Positions 1-6,309 of a stretch of 6,392 nucleotides of DNA are shown piece after piece (the stretch's first letter is position 1; the number at the start of each line of letters is the position of its first letter). This stretch comes from an uncultured Litoreibacter sp. (GTDB taxonomy: Bacteria; Pseudomonadota; Alphaproteobacteria; Rhodobacterales; Rhodobacteraceae): contig CALFWN010000109.1 of NCBI GenBank assembly GCA_937928335.1, forward strand, positions 1-6,392, written 5' to 3'. Under the pieces are notes generated by a model. It made no database searches, was not told the origin of the DNA, and saw only the letters and a list, made by a program, of their open reading frames with translations. The translations under genes and the position numbers were made by a program.

Positions 1-1
1 G

Positions 2-1864
2 GCCAATATCTGGCCCGGTTTCGTGGATGCAATGACGGCCCTGCTGCTGGTTCTGGTCTTCGTGCTGTCGATCTTCATGATGGTGCAATTCATGCTGACA
101 GAGACCATCACCTCGCAGGATTCCGAGCTGGATGAGCTGTCCGGGCAGGTGCAAACGCTGGCCGACGCGCTGGGGCTGGAGCGCCAGATTGGTGCGGATT
201 TGCAGGACCGGCTGGCCAATGCGCAAACGGCAGCCGAAGAGCAGGCCGCTCTGGTGGCCGCGCTGAGCGCGCAGAGCGCGGAGCAATCCACACGGATCGC
301 CAGCTTTGAGGAACAGGTCGCGGGGCTGTTGTCGCAACAGGCGGATTTGCAAAGCCAAGTGGTCAGCCTGACGGGCGAGCGCGACACGGCGCAGGCGGAC
401 CTGACCGAAGCCGAGGCGGGCAATGCCGCGCTGGTGGCCCGGATCGAGGATATCGAGGCCGGGCTGGCCCGTGAAATATCCGAAAAGGAAGCCGCGCAGC
501 TGGCGCTGGCGCAGGCCCGCTCCGAGATTGACGCAGGCGAAGAGGCGGCGCGTCTGGCCGCGGCCCGCACGCAGGCCCTTCAGGCGCTGATTGCCGATCT
601 TGAAGATGAAACCGCGACGCAGGGCGCGGCGCTGGAAGAGGCAGAGGCGGCCCGTCTGGTCGACGCGGCGGCGGCGGAAGCCTTGCGCGAAAGGCTGGCG
701 GGGGCAGATGCGGAGCTGACGGCCATGTCGCTGGCGCTGGAGGAAAAACGCCGGGAGGCCGAAGACACGTTGACGCTGCTGGCCGCGGCCAACGCGGTGA
801 AGGATGATCTGGACGCGCAATTGCTGGCCGCGCTGACCCGCAATGAAGAGGTGCAAAGCTCTGCCAATGCAGCCGAGACCGCGCTGGAAGACGAGGTCGC
901 GCGGCTGACCCGGGCGTTGAGCGAGGCGGAGGCCACGCGTGATGCGCTGATTGCCGACAGTGACGCGACACAGGCCGAATTGCGGGCCCAGATGATTGCC
1001 GCACTGGCCGCACAGGAGGCGGCAGAGGCGCAAGCGGGTGAGGCGTTGAGCGAGGCGGAACAACGCGCGATCCTGCTGGCCACCGCCAATGAGGCGCTGA
1101 GCCAGGAACAGGCGGCAAGTGCCGAAAGCCAGCGCCGGGTGGAGGCGTTGAACCAGCAAGTGGCGGCCCTGCGCTCGCAATTGGGCGCGTTGCAGGGGCT
1201 GCTGGATGCGGCAGGCGCGCGGGACGCGGAGGCGAATGTGCAGATCAGCGCCTTGGGGTCCCAGCTCAACACCGCGCTGGCGCAGGTGGCCTCCAACCAG
1301 CGGCAACTGGCGGCCGAAAGCGCTGCATTGGCCGAAGAGCAGCGCAAACGCGCAGAGCTGGAGGAGGCGGAGCGCAAGCGGCTGGAGCTGGAAGCGGTGG
1401 ATTTGCAGAATTACCGCTCGGAATTCTTTGGCCGGCTGCGCGAATTGCTGGGCGATCAGGAAGGCGTGCGCATCGAGGGCGACCGGTTTGTGTTCTCATC
1501 AGAGGTGCTGTTTGAGCCTGCCAGCGCCGATCTGTCCGGCGAGGGCCGGGCCGAGATTGCGAAAGTGGCCGATATCCTGCTGCGCGTTGCGGGCGATATC
1601 CCTGAAGAGCTGGACTGGGTGATCCGCGTGGATGGCCACACGGATAACCTGCCCCTGTCTGGCACCGGCGTTTACCGCGACAACTGGGAGCTGAGTCAGG
1701 CGCGGGCACTTTCGGTGGTCCGCTTCATGAGCGGGTCGCTGGGCATCCCGCCGACACGGCTGGCGGCGAACGGGTTTGGCGAATACCAGCCGGTGAACAC
1801 GGCCGACACGGCTGAAGCACGGGCGCAGAACCGGCGCATCGAGCTGAAGCTGACTGAAAAATAG
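2..1864 (+). CDS. MotB-like, coiled-coil OmpA-domain peptidoglycan-binding protein (5' partial)
   Basis: The frame is open from base 2 to a TAG stop, giving 620 visible residues, and it runs in from the left edge. The GTG at 23 is not a convincing start, because the preceding codons read NIWPGF, part of the conserved NIWPGFVDAMT segment of Rhodobacteraceae proteins of this type. Visible residues 3-30 form one hydrophobic membrane helix. Its FVDAMTALL segment resembles the MotB DFMTAMM segment, so Asp9 may correspond to the ion-binding aspartate of MotB. Residues of about 35-480 are a nearly uninterrupted Ala/Glu/Gln/Leu-rich coiled coil with few glycines or prolines. From about residue 494 to the end lies an OmpA/MotB C-terminal domain, with GHTDN (Asp548), LSQAR (Arg568), an NGFGEYQP segment and a terminal NRRIELKL. 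This domain class binds diaminopimelate in peptidoglycan. The protein is therefore inferred to sit in the inner membrane and hold the cell wall. In related genomes a MotA/TolQ/ExbB-type channel gene is expected upstream, but it is not visible here. Domain calls are firm; the cellular role is unknown. Confidence 0.88.
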   Translation, partial: ANIWPGFVDAMTALLLVLVFVLSIFMMVQFMLTETITSQDSELDELSGQVQTLADALGLERQIGADLQDRLANAQTAAEEQAALVAALSAQSAEQSTRIASFEEQVAGLLSQQADLQSQVVSLTGERDTAQADLTEAEAGNAALVARIEDIEAGLAREISEKEAAQLALAQARSEIDAGEEAARLAAARTQALQALIADLEDETATQGAALEEAEAARLVDAAAAEALRERLAGADAELTAMSLALEEKRREAEDTLTLLAAANAVKDDLDAQLLAALTRNEEVQSSANAAETALEDEVARLTRALSEAEATRDALIADSDATQAELRAQMIAALAAQEAAEAQAGEALSEAEQRAILLATANEALSQEQAASAESQRRVEALNQQVAALRSQLGALQGLLDAAGARDAEANVQISALGSQLNTALAQVASNQRQLAAESAALAEEQRKRAELEEAERKRLELEAVDLQNYRSEFFGRLRELLGDQEGVRIEGDRFVFSSEVLFEPASADLSGEGRAEIAKVADILLRVAGDIPEELDWVIRVDGHTDNLPLSGTGVYRDNWELSQARALSVVRFMSGSLGIPPTRLAANGFGEYQPVNTADTAEARAQNRRIELKLTEK

Positions 1865-1890
1865 GTCTGAGAAATAGGTCTGCAAAATAG
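1859..1890. repeat. Short direct repeat of 13-bp period overlapping a stop codon
   Basis: AAATAGGTCTG occurs at 1859-1869 and again at 1872-1882, and a partial third copy, AAATAG, lies at 1885-1890. The period is 13 bases. The first copy contains the stop codon of the upstream gene (1862-1864). Because 13 is not a multiple of three, the TAGs at 1862, 1875 and 1888 fall in three different frames. It was probably made by local slippage or duplication. No function is implied beyond a possible back-up against readthrough or frameshifting. Confidence 0.7.
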
Positions 1891-1891
1891 A

Positions 1892-1941
1892 GCGGCTGCG
1901 CCGCGCGTGATGTTGTGTGCTCTTGGGGAGTTTCACTCCCC
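1892..1941 (+). terminator. Two small hairpins after the OmpA-domain gene; possible weak terminator
   Basis: GCGGC (1892-1896) pairs with GCCGC (1900-1904) around a TGC loop. GGGGAGT (1925-1931) pairs perfectly with ACTCCCC (1935-1941) around a TTC loop. Neither is followed by a T run on the + strand, so neither is a classical intrinsic terminator. They may protect the 3' end of the transcript or cause pausing. The second hairpin may be part of the adjoining intergenic repeat. Confidence 0.35.
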
Positions 1942-1942
1942 G

Positions 1943-1990
1943 CCGCACGGGCATCCCCCGGAAGGTATTTTTGAAGCAGTGATAGGGGCG
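1943..1990. repeat. Probable Rhodobacteraceae-type intergenic repeat (CCCCCGG...TATTTTTGAAG core)
   Basis: The core CCCCCGGAAGGTATTTTTG begins at 1955 and continues into GAAGCAGTGA. It resembles a short sequence I recall as common in intergenic gaps of Rhodobacteraceae genomes, CCCCGGGGTATTTTTGCC followed by AAGATGAAG. No coding frame here looks real. That it is repeated elsewhere in this genome cannot be shown from one window. Confidence 0.4.
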
Positions 1991-2015
1991 GTTTTGGCGC
2001 CTGTTTCCCAAGAGA

Positions 2016-2044
2016 AAAGCCGCCGGGGGTGATCCGGCGGCTTT
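2016..2044 (-). terminator. Rho-independent terminator of clpA
   Basis: AAAGCCGCCGG (2016-2026) and CCGGCGGCTTT (2034-2044) form an 11-bp perfect stem with a 7-base loop. Read on the - strand, the stem lies 12 bases after the clpA stop codon and runs into TTTTCTCTT, as expected of an intrinsic terminator. On the + strand the stem is followed by GTGATTTTTGG, so it may also stop transcripts coming from the convergent OmpA-domain gene, though less efficiently. Confidence 0.88.
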
Positions 2045-2056
2045 GTGATTTTTGGC

Positions 2057-4390
2057 CTATTCGGCAGTGAGCAGCGGCGGCTTTTTCTTGGAGCCGATGC
2101 GGGCCTTTTCGGGCTCCAGCACCTGCAGGTCAATCTCGCCTTTCTTGACGCCGACCTTGACCACACCGCCTTTGGCCAGCTTGCCGAAGAGCAGCTCTTC
2201 CGCCAGTGGCTTTTTGATATGCTCCTGGATCACACGGGCCAGGGGCCTTGCGCCCATCTTCTCGTCATAGCCCTTGTCACCGAGCCATTCGGCCGCAGCC
2301 GGGGTCAGCTCGAACGTCACGTTGCGGTCCATCAGCTGGGCCTCGAGCTGGAGGACGAATTTCTCCACCACGCGGGAGATGATCTTCTTGCCCAGGGGCG
2401 CGAAGGAGATGATGGCATCCAGTCGGTTGCGGAATTCGGGTGTGAACAGCTTTTCGATTGCGGCTGTGTCTTCACCCTCCCGCCGGTCGCGGCCAAAGCC
2501 CATCGGTGCGCGGGCTGCATCAGCAGCGCCCGCATTCGATGTCATGATCAAGACCACGTTGCGGAAATCCGTCGTGCGGCCGTTGTGATCGGTGAGCTTG
2601 CCGTGATCCATCACCTGCAGCAGGATGTTGAACACATCGGGATGCGCTTTCTCGATCTCGTCCAAAAGCAGCACGCAATGCGGGTTCTGGTCGACCTTGT
2701 CGGTGAGCATTCCGCCCTGATCAAAACCGACATAGCCCGGAGGCGCGCCGATCAGGCGGGAGATGGCGTGTTTCTCCATATATTCGGACATGTCGAACCG
2801 GATTAGCTCCACGCCCAATTGATCCGACAGCGCCTTTGCGGCTTCGGTTTTGCCCACGCCCGTTGGCCCGGCAAACAGATAGTTGCCGATGGGCTTTTCG
2901 GGTTCGCGCAGACCGGCACGGGCCAGTTTGATGGCGGAGGCCAAGGCCTCCAGCGCGGTATCCTGACCGAAGACCTGACGTTTCAGGGATTTTTCGAGAT
3001 CCTGCAGCGTTTCGGCATCGTCCTTTGAGACGGTTTTCGGCGGGATGCGGGCGATCTTGGCGACGACGGCTTCGATCTCTTTGACGCCGATGGATTTGCG
3101 GCGTTTGCTTTCCACGACCAGATGCTGCGCGGCCCCGGCCTCGTCAATGACGTCGATGGCCTTGTCGGGCAGCTTGCGGTCATGGATGTAGCGCGATGAG
3201 AGCTCCACCGCGGATTTGATCGCATCGGCGGTGTATTTGATGCCGTGATGTTCCTCGAAATAGGTTTTGATGCCTTTGAGGATGGCGACGGCATCATCGA
3301 CAGAGGGTTCCACCACATCGATTTTCTGAAACCGGCGGCTGAGGGCGCGGTCTTTTTCGAAATGTTGACGGAATTCCTTATAGGTGGTTGAGCCCATGCA
3401 ACGCAGCTTGCCGCCTTGCAGGGCAGGTTTCAGCAGGTTGGAGGCGTCCATCGCGCCGCCGGAAGTGGCACCTGCACCGATTACGGTGTGAATCTCGTCA
3501 ATGAACAGCACCGCGTCGGGATGTTCTTCAAGCTCCGTCATGACGGCTTTCAGGCGTTCCTCGAAATCGCCGCGATAGCGCGTGCCTGCCAGAAGCGCGC
3601 CCATGTCGAGCGAGTAGATCGTGGTTTGCGACAGTATCTCAGGCGTCTGGCCATCGACGATTTTCATCGCCAGACCTTCGGCGATGGCGGTCTTGCCCAC
3701 GCCGGGATCACCCACCAGAAGCGGGTTGTTCTTGCGGCGGCGGCACAGCACCTGCACGCAGCGTTCTACCTCATGGCCGCGGCCGATGAGCGGGTCGATA
3801 TCGCCATCGCGGGCCTTGGCGTTGAGATCGACGCAATATTTGGCTAGCGCGGATTCCTTCGCCTCATCCCCGCTTTGCGCACTGTCATTTGTGGTGTCTT
3901 CATCAAACTCAGTGGAGCCAGCCACCGGGCGCACCTCGCCAAATTCGGGGTCCTTGGCCACGCCATGCGCGATGAAATTGACCGCGTCATAGCGGGTCAT
4001 ATCCTGTTCCTGCAGGAAGAAGGCGGCGTTGCTTTCACGTTCCGCAAAGATCGCAACCAGCACATTGGCCCCGGTCACTTCCGTCCGGCCCGAGGATTGC
4101 ACATGGATTGCGGCGCGCTGGATGACGCGCTGGAAGGCGGCTGTGGGCACAGCTTCGGAGCCTTCGACATCGGTGACGAGTGTGGAGAGCTCTTCCTCGA
4201 TGAATTCCGAGAGCGTTGCGCGCAGATTTTCGAGATCAACCCCGCAGGCCTGCATGACCTTCGCGGCGTCCGGCTCGTCCGTGAGCGCGAACAGCAGATG
4301 TTCCAATGTAGCCAGTTCGTGGCGATGCGCATTGGCCTGCGCGAGCGCCGCATGGATGGCTTTTTCCAGAGTGTCCGAGAATGATGGCAC
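2057..4390 (-). CDS. clpA: ATP-dependent Clp protease ATP-binding subunit ClpA
   Basis: This is the hexameric AAA+ unfoldase that recognises degron-tagged and N-degron substrates and threads them into the ClpP peptidase in the cytoplasm. From the GTG at 4390 it has 777 residues, close to the 758 of E. coli ClpA. Domains in order: Clp_N repeats (about 1-145); an acidic linker (about 147-185); AAA1 with Walker A GDPGVGKT (227-234), pore segment RYRGDF (270-275), Walker B VLFIDEIH (294-301) and DRALSRRF (347-354); AAA2 with Walker A GPTGVGKT (508-515), pore loop GYVGFDQGG (552-560), Walker [12 protein letters not shown] (573-583) and sensor-2 MGARPL (712-717). The ClpP-docking loop carries MGF at 630-632, where IGF/IGL is usual. 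The absence of a middle coiled-coil domain and the presence of this loop separate it from ClpB. The GTG start is chosen because AAGGAG sits six bases upstream and [15 protein letters not shown] matches the normal ClpA amino terminus. An ATG at 4405 and an open frame back to 4504 are alternatives. No clpS lies in the 240 bases upstream. A strong terminator follows. Confidence 0.96.
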   Translation of the reverse strand: MPSFSDTLEKAIHAALAQANAHRHELATLEHLLFALTDEPDAAKVMQACGVDLENLRATLSEFIEEELSTLVTDVEGSEAVPTAAFQRVIQRAAIHVQSSGRTEVTGANVLVAIFAERESNAAFFLQEQDMTRYDAVNFIAHGVAKDPEFGEVRPVAGSTEFDEDTTNDSAQSGDEAKESALAKYCVDLNAKARDGDIDPLIGRGHEVERCVQVLCRRRKNNPLLVGDPGVGKTAIAEGLAMKIVDGQTPEILSQTTIYSLDMGALLAGTRYRGDFEERLKAVMTELEEHPDAVLFIDEIHTVIGAGATSGGAMDASNLLKPALQGGKLRCMGSTTYKEFRQHFEKDRALSRRFQKIDVVEPSVDDAVAILKGIKTYFEEHHGIKYTADAIKSAVELSSRYIHDRKLPDKAIDVIDEAGAAQHLVVESKRRKSIGVKEIEAVVAKIARIPPKTVSKDDAETLQDLEKSLKRQVFGQDTALEALASAIKLARAGLREPEKPIGNYLFAGPTGVGKTEAAKALSDQLGVELIRFDMSEYMEKHAISRLIGAPPGYVGFDQGGMLTDKVDQNPHCVLLLDEIEKAHPDVFNILLQVMDHGKLTDHNGRTTDFRNVVLIMTSNAGAADAARAPMGFGRDRREGEDTAAIEKLFTPEFRNRLDAIISFAPLGKKIISRVVEKFVLQLEAQLMDRNVTFELTPAAAEWLGDKGYDEKMGARPLARVIQEHIKKPLAEELLFGKLAKGGVVKVGVKKGEIDLQVLEPEKARIGSKKKPPLLTAE

Positions 4391-4396
4391 CCCTTG

Positions 4397-4402
4397 CTCC
4401 TT
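4397..4402 (-). promoter_or_regulatory. Ribosome binding site that fixes the clpA start
   Basis: On the - strand AAGGAG lies six bases before the GTG at 4390-4388, which is ideal spacing. The in-frame ATG at 4405 overlaps this site, and neither it nor the ATG at 4504 has a comparable Shine-Dalgarno sequence. Confidence 0.75.
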
Positions 4403-4630
4403 CATATCAGGGCAGAAAACGGGTCGAGGACCCGGGATCGACCTTTGCCTCTTAGACCTTACAGTTCGGTTTAAATTCCCAACCTTCAAGTCTTTTTTCA
4501 TCACTTTCTGTGTGATCTAGCGTGTATTTCAAACTATCCAGCCCGTCTGAAGCCTCCTAGACCGTTGCGATCATGGGCAAACTGGCGCAGGCTCAAGGCG
4601 AATTTGAGGCGCAAAGATGGGTTTTAGACG
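4403..4630. promoter_or_regulatory. Divergent intergenic region between clpA and the methyltransferase gene
   Basis: This gap must hold the promoters for both divergent genes. It is AT-richer than the flanking genes, especially about 4440-4560. ATCAC (4500-4504) and GTGAT (4512-4516) form a small interrupted palindrome that could be an operator half-site pair, but 5-bp arms are weak evidence. On the - strand a CTTGAAGG stretch at about 4482-4490 resembles the -35 of a heat-shock or housekeeping promoter, but I could not find a matching -10 at proper spacing. The - strand frame stays open back to an ATG at 4504; it has no similarity to ClpS and is too short for it. Confidence 0.4.
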
Positions 4631-5416
4631 ATGCATCTCGATGTCCAGGACCTGAAGAAATTCTACTACCGCACAAATCTCGGGCGCGTGGCGCAGCGGG
4701 CGATCCGCGAGCAGATGGCGGAGTTCTGGTCCAGCTGGAAAGGGGAGACCGTGGTGGGTTTCGGGTTTTCCGTGCCGCTGCTGCGCCCCTATCTCAAGGA
4801 GGCCCGCCGGGTCGTGGCCCTGATGCCCGGCCCGCAAGGTGTGATGCACTGGCCCGCATCCGCGCCCAATGTCAGCGTGCTGTGCGAGGAGACATTATGG
4901 CCGCTGCAATCGGGGCAGGCGGATAAGCTGATTGTGCTGCACGGGCTGGAGATGTCGGAAAACCCCTCGGCGCTGCTGGAGGAATGCTGGCGGGTGCTGG
5001 CGCCGGGCGGGCGGGTCGTGTTTATCGTCGCCAACCGGGCCGGGCTGTGGTCGCGGCGCGACCGCACGCCCTTTGGCATTGGCAGGCCATATTCCCTGAC
5101 GCAGCTGGAGGCGCAGCTGAGAAAGCACAATTTCTCGCCCGAAAGGCACCTGGCCGCGCTGTTTGCCATTCCAAGCGAAAAGCGGTTCTGGCTGAAGGCC
5201 GCCGCCATGATGGAGAATTTCGGGCGCAGGGTCTCGGGCCGGTTTGCGGGTGGCGTGGTGATGGTGGAGGCCACCAAGCAGGTTTATGCGCCCCGGCCCA
5301 AAGGGCGGGCGATCAAAGTGCCCAAACCCTTGCGTGCCCTTGAAGGCGCGCCTGCGGGCGCGGTCGGGCGTTTGCAGCGCAATCGGGCCCGCTCGCGCGC
5401 GCCCGGCAGAGACTGA
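4631..5416 (+). CDS. Class I SAM-dependent methyltransferase-like protein
   Basis: The 261-residue product resembles alphaproteobacterial proteins annotated as methyltransferase type 11, with a Rossmann-like fold predicted from the order of motifs. VVGFGFS (41-47) occupies motif [12 protein letters not shown] (97-107) follows in the motif II region, and [19 protein letters not shown] (118-136) is the typical post-motif helix, LAPGGR turn and strand. RDRTPFG (143-149) and EATKQVYAP (213-221) appear to be family hallmarks. The usual acidic residue ending strand 2, which holds the SAM ribose, is not evident; that segment reads [10 protein letters not shown] (61-70). The C-terminal 35 or so residues are Arg/Ala/Pro-rich and probably disordered. 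The substrate is unknown. ATG 4631 is the first start after an in-frame TAG at 4625, and its Shine-Dalgarno sequence is weak. It is divergent from clpA and lies upstream of the atp genes on the same strand, with about 330 bases between, so it is probably a separate unit. There is no signal peptide or membrane segment. Confidence 0.82.
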   Translation: MHLDVQDLKKFYYRTNLGRVAQRAIREQMAEFWSSWKGETVVGFGFSVPLLRPYLKEARRVVALMPGPQGVMHWPASAPNVSVLCEETLWPLQSGQADKLIVLHGLEMSENPSALLEECWRVLAPGGRVVFIVANRAGLWSRRDRTPFGIGRPYSLTQLEAQLRKHNFSPERHLAALFAIPSEKRFWLKAAAMMENFGRRVSGRFAGGVVMVEATKQVYAPRPKGRAIKVPKPLRALEGAPAGAVGRLQRNRARSRAPGRD

Positions 5417-5735
5417 CCCCCGCCAGCGAGCGAACCCGGCCAGCGACTGATCCGGGCAGAGGCACCCGCAGCTACAATAGGTCGCAGGGGGTATTGGGGC
5501 TATGAAATTGCCCTAAAATTTAACGCCCGCTTGCGCAGACCGATACCTCACCGCCCGGCAGCACAGCCCGCCGGTCAAGCCAATCGATTTAATACCTGCT
5601 TGGGAGTTGCGCCGCGCAGAGGGCTTTGATACATCGCACCTGAATTTGGGGGGACGCGGCGACGCTGCCTCTGCAAGAATGCCTAAGAAACTGCCTGAGG
5701 AACAAGCTGCCCAGCTTCCTTGAGCGCCAAGAATC
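5417..5735 (+). promoter_or_regulatory. Noncoding gap and probable leader of the atp operon
   Basis: There is no plausible gene in these 319 bases; the longest + strand frames are only a few codons. Near the methyltransferase stop, GCCAGCGA is repeated at 5422 and 5439, and CCCGG (5435-5439) can pair with CCGGG (5452-5456), a possible weak terminator without a T run. Two -10-like hexamers are present, TAAAAT (5514-5519) and TTTAAT (5588-5593), but neither has a good -35 at 16-18 bases, so the atp promoter is not resolved. CCGGC (5555-5559) can pair with GCCGG (5570-5574). Close to atpH, TGCCT recurs at 5666, 5680 and 5692, and AAGCTG/CAGCTT (5704-5717) forms a compact palindrome. This segment is the likely untranslated leader of atpHA and downstream genes. 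Confidence 0.5.
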
Positions 5736-5741
5736 GGAAGG
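5736..5741 (+). promoter_or_regulatory. Ribosome binding site of atpH
   Basis: GGAAGG ends six bases before the GTG at 5748 and directly abuts the GTG at 5742. Normal spacing favours the second GTG, which gives the family-typical amino terminus (M)SEPVSIS. Confidence 0.6.
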
Positions 5742-5747
5742 GTGGAC

Positions 5748-6308
5748 GTGTCCGAACCAGTCTCGATCTCAACCGGAATTGCAGCCCGCTATGCAACCGC
5801 CGTGTTTGACCTTGCCAAGGACGGCAAGAAACTTCCAGCACTCGAAAAAGACATCGACGCTTTGGGCGCCGCACTTGGCGCCAGCGCGGAGTTCGGGGCG
5901 CTGATCTCCTCGCCGCTTTACTCGCGCGCCCAGCAGGGCGACGCCATTGCGGCCATCGCCAAGAAGATGAAGCTCTCGCCGGTGGTGGCCAACACGCTGT
6001 CGCTGATGGCCTCCAAGCGCCGCCTGTTTGTGGTGCCGCAGCTGCTGTCGGAACTGCGCGCGCGCATCTCGGAGGAAAAGGGCGAGGTGACCGCTGACGT
6101 CACCGCGGCCAAGGCCCTGACCAAAGCACAACAAGACAAACTTGCCAAAACGCTGAAAGCGTCTGTCGGCAAGGACGTGAAGATCAATTTGGCCGTTGAT
6201 GAGTCTCTCATCGGCGGTCTTGTCGTTAAAGTGGGCTCGAAGATGATCGACACCTCGATCCGCTCCAAGCTCGCCGCCCTGCAGAATTCTATGAAAGAGG
6301 CCGGATAA
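5748..6308 (+). CDS. atpH: F1Fo ATP synthase subunit delta (F1 stalk, OSCP homologue)
   Basis: AtpH links the F1 head to the b subunits of the peripheral stalk, holding the catalytic hexamer still while the rotor turns at the inner face of the cytoplasmic membrane. The product has 186 residues from the GTG at 5748, normal for this subunit. The N-terminal helical domain opens with [17 protein letters not shown], and MASKRRLF lies in its last helix. The C-terminal region holds [15 protein letters not shown] and the family signature [19 protein letters not shown] (about 154-172). A GTG at 5742 would add two residues (188 in all), but the ribosome binding site is too close for it. The gene is followed after one base by atpA, so the two are co-transcribed and probably translationally coupled. 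In alphaproteobacteria the usual order continues with atpG, atpD and atpC, and the Fo genes lie elsewhere, consistent with atpH being first here. Confidence 0.96.
   Translation: MSEPVSISTGIAARYATAVFDLAKDGKKLPALEKDIDALGAALGASAEFGALISSPLYSRAQQGDAIAAIAKKMKLSPVVANTLSLMASKRRLFVVPQLLSELRARISEEKGEVTADVTAAKALTKAQQDKLAKTLKASVGKDVKINLAVDESLIGGLVVKVGSKMIDTSIRSKLAALQNSMKEAG
6297..6300 (+). promoter_or_regulatory. Ribosome binding site of atpA inside the end of atpH
   Basis: GAGG, within AAAGAGG, ends nine bases before the ATG at 6310 and lies inside the last codons of atpH. The atpH stop TAA (6306-6308) is one base from the atpA ATG, an arrangement that favours translational coupling. Confidence 0.65.
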
Positions 6309-6309
6309 C

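Noticed and set aside
23..25. GTG at 23 as the true start of the OmpA-domain protein.
   Set aside because: The codons before it are open to the window edge and encode NIWPGF, which belongs to the conserved membrane-entry motif. Starting at 23 would cut off the beginning of the helix, and there is no ribosome binding site.
363..1377. Long - strand open frames opposite the coiled-coil gene (251 and 265 codons).
   Set aside because: They are antisense shadows of a GC-rich, repetitive sequence. The products are Pro/Arg- or Ser/Ala-rich without domains, while the + strand frame has clear domains.
119..1440. Internal tandem DNA repeats in the coiled-coil gene.
   Set aside because: GAGGCGG, GCGCTG and similar words recur often, but with no fixed period. 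This reflects Ala/Glu/Leu codons in a coiled coil, not a tandem repeat array.
2..1864. Zorya defence component (ZorB) or flagellar MotB.
   Set aside because: The fold is shared, but the neighbours are housekeeping genes with no zorC, zorD or flagellar genes in view, and the huge coiled coil is not typical of ZorB or MotB. Without the upstream gene I keep only a general MotB-like call.
1933..2166. 77-codon - strand frame across the convergent intergenic gap and the end of clpA.
   Set aside because: It spans the clpA terminator and the clpA 3' end in another frame, with a low-complexity basic product and no ribosome binding site of note.
2045..2806. 253-codon + strand open frame opposite clpA.
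   Set aside because: It is antisense to the strongly conserved AAA2 region of ClpA. Such shadows are common in high-GC genes, and the product shows no recognisable motif.
4573..4926. 117-codon + strand frame starting before the methyltransferase gene.
   Set aside because: It overlaps the methyltransferase in another frame and its product has no motif. The methyltransferase frame carries clear family motifs.
5495..5520. GGGC/GCCC hairpin followed by an AT-rich stretch as a terminator of the methyltransferase gene.
   Set aside because: The stem is only four pairs with a nine-base loop, and the following sequence is TAAAATTTA rather than a T run. It is too weak to call.
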